Source: Lasioglossum baleicum (lineage: Eukaryota > Arthropoda > Insecta > Hymenoptera > Halictidae). Taken from it: a stretch of DNA of 64,000 bases. Position numbers and translations under genes: made by a program. Shown piece after piece: positions 57,524-64,000 of this stretch. A model generated the notes under the pieces. It saw only the letters and a program-made list of their open reading frames with translations. It had not been told where the DNA came from and made no database searches. The stretch covers positions 1,984,001 to 2,048,000 of the forward strand of contig NC_134930.1 in the NCBI RefSeq assembly GCF_051020765.1, given 5' to 3'. Numbering within the stretch: the stretch's first letter is position 1; each line of letters begins with the position of its first letter.

Positions 57524-58727
57524 TACAGGGTGTCCCAAACTAAGTGTAAGTCCCGGAAATGGGAGGTTCCTGAGACCATTCTAAGAGACATTTTCCTTTG
57601 CACCAATGTCAACTGCGGCTTTGTTTAGGAGTTATTAACGAAAAACACGGACCAATCAGAGCGCGCCCTGGGCCGCCGCGCCGTGCTGCGCCGGCGAGCG
57701 AGTGTCGGTGGTACGCCGTGACATCGCAACAAACAAGAGTTTCTCGATTATGTGAATGCTCTCCGATTTCAATGAGCTTTGGATATGTGGTCAAGATCAT
57801 TATTCTGAACAACATTTCTCTTTAGACTTTTTGGCGATCGGCTTTAGTTTACGAGATTATCGCGAGAAACTTTACTTGTAAATCCATGGGATCGATGTAC
57901 TACTAGCTTCTATCCGATTTCGATGAGCTTTGGATATGTGGTCAAGACCATTATTCTGAACAACATTTCTCTTTAGACTATTTGGTGGTTGGCTTTAGTT
58001 TACGAGGTTATCGTAAAAAAAGAGAAGAAGCAGAAACTGATTGTATTAAAAACTCACGTATTCAGCCGTAAATCCATTTGCTGCTTCGAAATGTGTGTCT
58101 TGAAATTTCTCCACACTCACAATTACTGTTCACATTTCTCAACACATAGTTATGCATTATTAATAATTGTCATATCCCTTGTACTGCTGCACAAATCACA
58201 ACAATGAGGTAATGCAATCACTAGACCGCGGATTTCATGCATTTGTAGCAAACATGAGTAGGCGCATTTTAATACAGTAGAGAGATTAAAATAATTTCAA
58301 AACACCATAGTATTATTTTCAACTTCTTAAAATGATCACAGGCAAAATCAAATATCTGTCTGGCTCCTGTCCCTTGTAATAGCGGCAGCCAATATTAATT
58401 TTGCATAAAGATCCGCAGTCTAGTGATTAGTTTAAATATCAATATCAAAAACACAGCTAATAGCAACCGTTAGCTTTGAATTGACAAGTCTTTGGAGATG
58501 TGCTCTCTACCGCGGCTCAAACGACACTGATTTTCCGCAAGATTTTTCTAAAGAATTTAGGAAGGGCATTTAGAGTGTCGAAATTCGAAATGCACGCTGT
58601 AGCACGTTTACGAAAACGACGGGACGGTTAGACGAAAAACAGGATGCGAGAAGGACCGCTGTAAGATTTATGGCAAACACATGTTTAGTTTTTCCTGCAG
58701 ATTGGTACGCAGTGTCGATGGGTAACC
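57524..58727. mobile_element. Single arm of the 2.5-kb palindromic element
   Basis: Nearly identical to 44998-46180 and to the inverse of the other arm, starting TACAGGGTGTCCCAAACTAAG. It stops at GTCGATGGGTAACC, close to the palindrome centre, then passes into unrelated DNA. Either the precursor of the palindrome or half of one after central breakage. Confidence 0.7.
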
Positions 58728-59111
58728 ATTCGAATATTAGCAGGTCGCAAATATACATTTTTCAAACCTTAATTTGTGTTTATTTAAGAATACACGAATA
58801 CATTTATTTCATTATAGCAGTATAGCCTACCTTTCCGGAGCAAATCAGCTTGTATAAGCGTACGGTGTTTTCTGCGCCACTCGGTAGCATGCTCCACGAG
58901 GTACGCGGCAGCGGTAGTGGTAAGAATGGGGCAAGCGAAGGCAGGCTTAACGCAGCTTGGTGGCGAGAGACGGAAACGTAAGGGGCCGGGTACGCCGTAC
59001 ATCTGGCAACCCTGCTCTAGACGCAGCAGAGTGATCCATCTGCAGCTCGCGTCGATCTCCTTCGATTGTAATCGAGAGGGGATCGATGCGCGCGCATCTT
59101 GTCAGGAACAC

Positions 59112-59143
<32 letters not shown>

Positions 59144-59383
59144 TTCGCTCGTGCGTTCCTTGTCTATGACAAGGATCCTGCATGACGTCACGTACATATA
59201 TATATTAACTTGTCCGATGAGTATGTCAATATATAACCGGAGCGGTTACAAGGTATAGAAAAAAAAACATAAAAAAAAAGTTTTCCTTAGTTCTATCGCA
59301 CGCAATGTGGTATAATATATGATAGTTTAACATTAATTATAAATTATAACAATTGATATTTTATTTCCCGTACAACATTATTA
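58728..59383. other. Non-coding with AT microsatellite
   Basis: A (TA)n-rich tract at 59110-59143. CATCTGGCAACCCTG at 58999-59013 resembles a hAT end but has no partner. Open frames on both strands overlap without recognisable domains. Confidence 0.35.
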
Positions 59384-59586
59384 TAAAGTCTGTCCCAATT
59401 AAGAACATACTTCCTTCGCGCAGCTCGACTGATCGCAGCGCCTTGCTGCGAGCCTCCGAGCTCCCACTCCACTACCCACTCCCCACTGTCTCGACGCGAG
59501 TCTTCATATACGCGGTGTACCGGAATGAAACGGGTTAGCATATAGCATATAGAGAATAGTATATTATACAGAATTATATAGAAAAG

Positions 59587-60035
59587 AAAATGTACAAGTG
59601 ACAATTGAATTATACAGATGCAGATAATACGAAATCGTGACTATTTACATTTATTGATATCTAAAAAAAATGTACAAGTGACAATTGAATTATACAGATA
59701 CAGATAATACGAAATCGTGACTATTTACATTTATTGATATCTAAAAAAAATGTACAAATGACAAAATTGACTATTTACAAGCTATTTAAAACTATTTAGA
59801 AGCTATTTACAAGTTATTTAAGACTATTTACAAGCTATTTAAAACTATTTAAAAGCTATTTACAAGTTATTTAAGACTATTTACAAGCTATTTAAAACTA
59901 TTTAAAACTATTTAAAAGCTATTTACAAGTTATTTAAGACTATTTACAAGCTATTTAAAACTATTTAAAACTATTTAAAAGCTATTTACAAGTTATTTAA
60001 GACTATTTACAAGCTATTTAAAACTATTTACAAGC
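59587..60035. repeat. Tandem repeats in the transposon 3-prime region
   Basis: Two and a third copies of an 80-bp unit (GTACAAGTGACAATTGAATT; 59587-59765), then an array of CTATTTAAAA / CTATTTACAAG submotifs with 53- and 63-bp higher-order periods (59770-60035). It sits just beyond the transposase stop. Confidence 0.75.
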
Positions 60036-60038
60036 TAT

Positions 60039-61564
60039 TTAATTACTACTTTGTCCGTCTGTGTCCGAGTCTTCCCCCTCAGACTCAGAAATCCAATCGT
60101 CCTGCTCATCAAAAACTGAGTCGATTGTCCGATCTAGTTGTCGAAATCTCTCCTCCTCCTTCTTTACATGTGCAATGTAATTTTGCCAGTTTGTGGGGGA
60201 CACGTTCTCCACGGCTTCGTTTACAAGATCACGGACCTTCTCCAATTGAAATGTCGTGTTTCTTGTCCTTATGTAATGTTTTACTTGTGCCCACGCGAGC
60301 TCATCAATTGGATATAGCTCGCAGTGCTAAGGGGGAAGGCGCAATACTAATTTGTCATGCTCTTTTTGCACATTCATCTACAGCATAGATTTTGCCCGGC
60401 TGCCTATATTTTTCGGCAATGTCTAATAACTGCGTCTTTACGAGATCCGCGTCAATCGTTTCCCCCTTACCCTGCAGCCACTCCACAATTCTGGCTTTCT
60501 TCCAGATTACTTAGTAAGGAGCGTTATCCATAACTATTACTGCCCTATCTCTCAGCGTGGGCAAAATTTTTTTGAACCAGTCCAAGAACGTGTCCCCGTT
60601 CATCTCATTGTGGTAGTCGGCCGTATTTTTCTTCGATTCGAAGCAGAGGAGACCCCCAGGTAAAAACCCGTCCTCTGACCCGATATGCAGGATAATGAGC
60701 CGCTTTCCTTTATTAGCGGGAGCAGGTAAGCCGGTCGACAGCCGCCTTTCTTCGGCGTTTCTCGGGGAAGTGACCGTAGTATCTACCCATAATTGATTGA
60801 CAACATCCCCGCAGTTGTACCATGTTTCGTCCAGGTAATAAATTGGACGCCCTTCCTCGCGCAGTTCCCTGATATTCTTGATATAGTTTTGCCGCCAGCT
60901 GACAATATGCTGTTTATCTATCAGCGCGCTGTTCCGCTTCCTTTTGATGAAACGGAATTCCACCCCCTTCAGCAGGCGGTGTAAACTCGATCGGCTGAAC
61001 GACGGGAGTTCCTCGTCATCATTCACCGCCTGCAATATTTTATCGAGGTTCGGCACCTCGCGCCGTACCCAAAAGTCGTGGACCTTTCTTCTGATGGCCA
61101 AAATATCCGCTTCCAAGGTTTTCTCCAAAATACTGCAACGACGCCTCTTCATATTCGGCGACGAAACAGCGCCTGTACTTTTGTACTCCGCTATCGCATA
61201 TTTTACAGTACATATTCCAATCCCCGTCGTCTTCGTCAGGGATTCAATAAGCGCCTTGTAGGAGATCCCAGCGTTTTCCTGTTTCAGTTTTTTATACAGG
61301 TTGATTATCATCTCCTTCTGCCCAGATAAAACGTACTAAAAACAGAAAAAAATTGAAATAAAGATTTTTAATTCATTAAAGAACAGGTAAAATAACGTCT
61401 TATTTACATTGTCATGCATTTTACAAAATTACGGATATCGAAGATTCGAAATTCGAATTCAAATATATAATCGAAATGCATTATTAATATGTACAATGCG
61501 TACGTACCTTTCCTCTCGGATTCCGCTTCTGTGGAGATACACCTGATGGCTCTCCTTGGTCCAT
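60039..61564 (-). pseudogene. Tc1/mariner-type transposase, two exons, broken
   Basis: Exon 1 61564-61508 (MDQGEPSGV...RGK, donor AAG before GTACGT). Exon 2 starts at 61335 after TTTTTAG, giving YVLSGQKEMIINLYKKL: an intron of 172 bp in phase 0. N-terminal helix-turn-helix region, then the DDE domain: first Asp in YYLDETWYN, second in VIVMDNAPY, third acidic position in ELYPIDELAWAQVK. Lesions seen: TAA right after DNAPY (~60511), an extra base in an A run (~60370), TAG near 60330. The C-terminus runs to 60039 and is acidic (SESEGEDSDTDGQ). Nuclear enzyme that cut and pasted the element; now inactive here. Confidence 0.8.
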
Positions 61565-61943
61565 TTTCTTTCACCAATAAACACTTTAAAGAAAAGCGCG
61601 GAAAAACTAGCGAAACAAACGTGGTAAAATAGCGAGGGCGGTGATGCGCAGCGATGCGTGTAACACAGGACACCTGGTATAACGCGAGTGAGGCAGTTTG
61701 CAGCGCTGCATCGCGTGGCGTCGCTTCAGTGCCACTGCGCGCATGCGTTGTGCATTGGGAGTACTACCAATCAGGGCGAACCTGCGCAGCGAACGATGTA
61801 AACTGGTCATTCGCGAAGTATGTTCTTAACTGGGACAGACTTTACATGATTGATTCTGTTACGAGCCAGGGCTGTGAGCAGCACGAGTGGCCGGCGAAGG
61901 GTTGTTACCCTAGGAATATGGTCTCAATTTGTTAGCTAAGGTA

Positions 61944-62275
61944 CGCGGACGAACCCAATGCGAAATTGGGGAGCCGCTAGGATTATAGACAGCGAGGACG
62001 AACCTGACGCGAAATCAGGGAGCCTCTAGGAATGGAGTGAAACGCAGACGAACCTGATGCGTAATCAGGGAGCTGCTAGGAAGGTGAAACTTTCTAGCAG
62101 CCCACTAGGAGTCACTAGGAACGACGCGACGCGCAGACGAACTCGATGCAAAACCGGGGTGCTACTAGGAGGTTGGGAGCCGCTGGGTGGTTGGATAAAG
62201 CACAGACGAACCTGAGGCGAAATCAGGGAGCTGTTAGGATGCGGACGAACCTGATGCGTAATCAGGGAGCCGCAC
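61944..62275. repeat. Hairpin-forming tandem repeats (ACGAACCTGATGCG units)
   Basis: Six units spaced 45-110 bp: ACGAACC-stem-GCG(A/T)A-stem-GGAGC(C/T)GCTAGGA. Stems at 61954-61970 (CCCAAT/ATTGGG), 62003-62019, 62053-62069 (CCTGAT/ATCAGG), ~62142-62160 (degenerate), 62210-62226 and 62250-62266. Most keep a 5-6 bp stem around a GCGNA loop. No coding frame. Confidence 0.65.
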
Positions 62276-62318
62276 AGTAGTCCCAAAGCCCGAAAACGTA
62301 GTCAAAACCTCAAATCGT

Positions 62319-62561
62319 ATTAAAAAATTATTGGATCTGCTTGAAAATTGGTATTAACCTGTTTTTGGGGTTGCTGATTACGAATCTGAACTCAAAATTT
62401 AAAAAAACAAAATGGCGGATCCAATATGGCGGACATATACATTAAAAAATTATTGGATCTGCTTGAAAATTGATATTAAGGCGTCTTTTAGGTCGCTGAT
62501 TACGAATCTGAACTTAAAATTAAAAAAACAAAATGGCGGATCCAATATGGCGGACATATAC
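62319..62561. repeat. 122-bp direct repeat with paired ATGGCGG motifs
   Basis: Two tandem copies (62319-62440, 62441-62561), each ending AAAATGGCGGATCCAATATG then GCGGACATATAC. ATGGCGG resembles the core bound by YY1/Pho-type zinc-finger proteins. Few differences between copies. Confidence 0.7.
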
Positions 62562-64000
62562 TGTGACGTGGCAGTTTTGCCAACGTCACCCGATGCCGAT
62601 TGTCGGAAGACCGGGTCACCCTCTGGCAGCCTAATACGCGAGAGGCGCCGTGGCGAGCGCTCGCCCTGGGTGCGAACGAGACCCATGGGCGAGTTCTAAT
62701 ATTTTTGAGCGTCGCGCCAATTGCGCGACGCGTATCTGCAGGACCGTAGTCGGGCCCCGAGGGGGGACCCGAAGCACCTCTCCCGCCGAGAAACGGAAAA
62801 TATCGGCGCCGGCGATAACTCCAACGCCGAGCGAAGCGAGGAATCGACGTGGCACAGGAAAAACAACCTGGAGGCGCCGACGAGGATGGGAGCTGCCAAG
62901 CCAAGAATCTCAGCGGACTCGCCGTCGCCTCATCCGGAGAGAAACCGGATCGCTGCCGGATTGGCTCACGTCGATCACCTCTGCGGGAAGCAGCCAATCC
63001 ACACGCGCCGCTGCCGGAGAGCCACCGAATCGCCGAGCGCCAGGGACCGTCTCGCAGGGCTAGGCCCTGTCCGAAAATCTATCCGCGATAAGGGGGGCAA
63101 GGGGGGGACGCTTCTCTTCCGCGTTCCCGAGACACACAGCGACTGATCACTTCTTCGTTGGCTCTGATAATAGACAGTCGCGTAGTAGAAATCTCAATTG
63201 TTGCGTAATAAACTAAGTACCTTGTGTTACTGCGAAGAGAGCTGCCGGTTTGAGGGACGAGAACGTTCGACGATCCATCGTTACCCTGGGTAAGCTTTTG
63301 TCAGATCTAATTTCGTGAAGTGATCTTTCTCGCGTTGGCTCGGTAGTGTGTCGTGTTCGCGATCGCGTCATCGATGCACCGACGTGGTTTCGCAACTGCC
63401 GATATTTGCGAAGTATAACATTCCATTCGCGAACGGGAGGAACCCATCGGTCAACGGGCGCGCGAAGAAAATATATTTAGCGGGTGTTAGTCTCAGTAGA
63501 GGTCGGTTGTAGGGATCCGCGCTGTTCGGACCTCGACAGGCGCGGTGACGGAGTTAGCGGAGACGAGCCACCATTCTTTTGGCGAAATTCGCGCGTCGCT
63601 GTCGTATTCACGCTAACCTCGAGTCGTCTCACGGTGCGACGTCGCCACGTGCTCTCGCCGTATTTCCGCGATTCGTTCTGCCGACGAGAAGCTTATAATA
63701 ACGCGTATTCCATCCGAATCCGGGCGTAAAACGCGAAGATTGTGTGCGCCGACATTAAAATCACGTTGCTGCCGGATTCGTAGCGTAAAGAGAAGGACCA
63801 GGAAAGGTCGAAGCGCGCGTACAACGAGTTGTCGTTGCCGATCACCTATTACGCGTAGGTTAACCGTGAAACGCTGCCGGTCGCTGCCGGCATCGTCATT
63901 GTACCATCGGGACAATAAATTTTGTTAACCAAGATCGTACGAGAGTGTTTATTGCGTGAGAAACCTTCCCGCCGCGGGGAATGCCTCGTGTACGACCCGC
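62562..64000 (+). other. GC-rich region; possible left LTR running off the edge
   Basis: Begins TGTGACGTGGCAGTTTTGCC, typical of an LTR start, and contains AATAAA at 63207 and 63913. GC content jumps relative to the rest. I cannot see an LTR end, a primer site or coding motifs before the window stops. The many overlapping open frames on both strands are what GC-rich DNA gives by chance. A CpG-rich host promoter is the alternative. Confidence 0.25.

Larger units (their letters stand above)
59386..61842 (-). mobile_element. Tc1/mariner-type transposon
   Basis: Inverted ends AAGTCTGTCCCAATTAAGAA and its near-perfect inverse (28 bp), with TA at 59384-59385 and 61843-61844. It carries one transposase gene on the minus strand, followed by AT-rich tandem repeats. 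A decayed but full-length copy. Confidence 0.85.

Noticed and set aside
58917..59258. 113-codon open frame crossing an AT microsatellite
   Set aside because: Half of it encodes (TA)n-derived repeats (IYIYTYIYIY); no start context or domain supports it.
62500..63146. Overlapping 137-165 codon open frames on both strands
   Set aside because: High GC content lengthens chance frames; at least three overlap and none shows a domain.

Overview
The window looks like AT-rich, repeat-laden nuclear DNA of an insect. The single-copy coding sequence is an insect-type UDP-glycosyltransferase (UGT) with GT-AG introns. The rest is almost entirely DNA transposons, foldback elements and retroelement pieces. 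The repeat mix (TACAGGGTGT-ended foldbacks, CACAGTG-ended elements, mariner, copia, Helitron) would fit a hymenopteran such as an ant; that is inference, and no species can be named from sequence alone.

Host genes. One complete five-exon UGT gene runs on the minus strand from the ATG at 50088 to the stop at 27056. Its exons are 49590-50088, 41426-41796, 33944-34163, 32320-32539 and 27056-27353. Reading phases match at every junction and predict 535 residues, with a signal peptide, GT-B catalytic His/Asp, the UGT signature, a C-terminal membrane helix and a dilysine-like tail. A second UGT starts at 3227 with an exon 1 of identical length (499 nt) and leaves the window on the left. The two ATGs lie 46.9 kb apart and share upstream DNA, so this is a head-to-tail tandem UGT duplication.

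Mobile elements, left to right: a chain of Transib-like elements (to 2635); two GACGTC-rich elements and a mariner remnant upstream of the left UGT (3776-5424); foldback elements (6067-11119); a second Transib-like chain (11587-14892); a 4.8 kb Ty1/copia element with apparently identical LTRs but broken coding capacity (15214-19998); a 1.6 kb foldback (20190-21850); further TACAGGGTGT foldbacks; a probable solo LTR in a minisatellite (24986-26087); and a Harbinger-like MITE just past the UGT stop (26411-26929). UGT intron 4 holds a piggyBac-like MITE and a tRNA-headed foldback split by a Helitron remnant. Intron 3 holds a foldback. Intron 2 holds a 2.9 kb hAT element with a 290-bp tandem array and a third Transib-like chain. 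Intron 1 holds a 2.5 kb near-perfect palindrome and several smaller foldbacks. Upstream of the complete UGT are a pogo/Tigger element inside a foldback (52803-56311), another foldback arm, and a Tc1/mariner-type element with a spliced but broken transposase gene (59386-61842). The right edge has hairpin-forming tandem repeats and GC-rich DNA that may be the start of an LTR.

The strongest new-looking signal is the Transib-like chains. Elements bounded by the heptamer CACAGTG abut through single or adjacent 5-bp CGCCG/CGGCG duplications, as if each insertion re-creates a preferred target for the next. I see no intact autonomous transposon and no novel protein-coding system.
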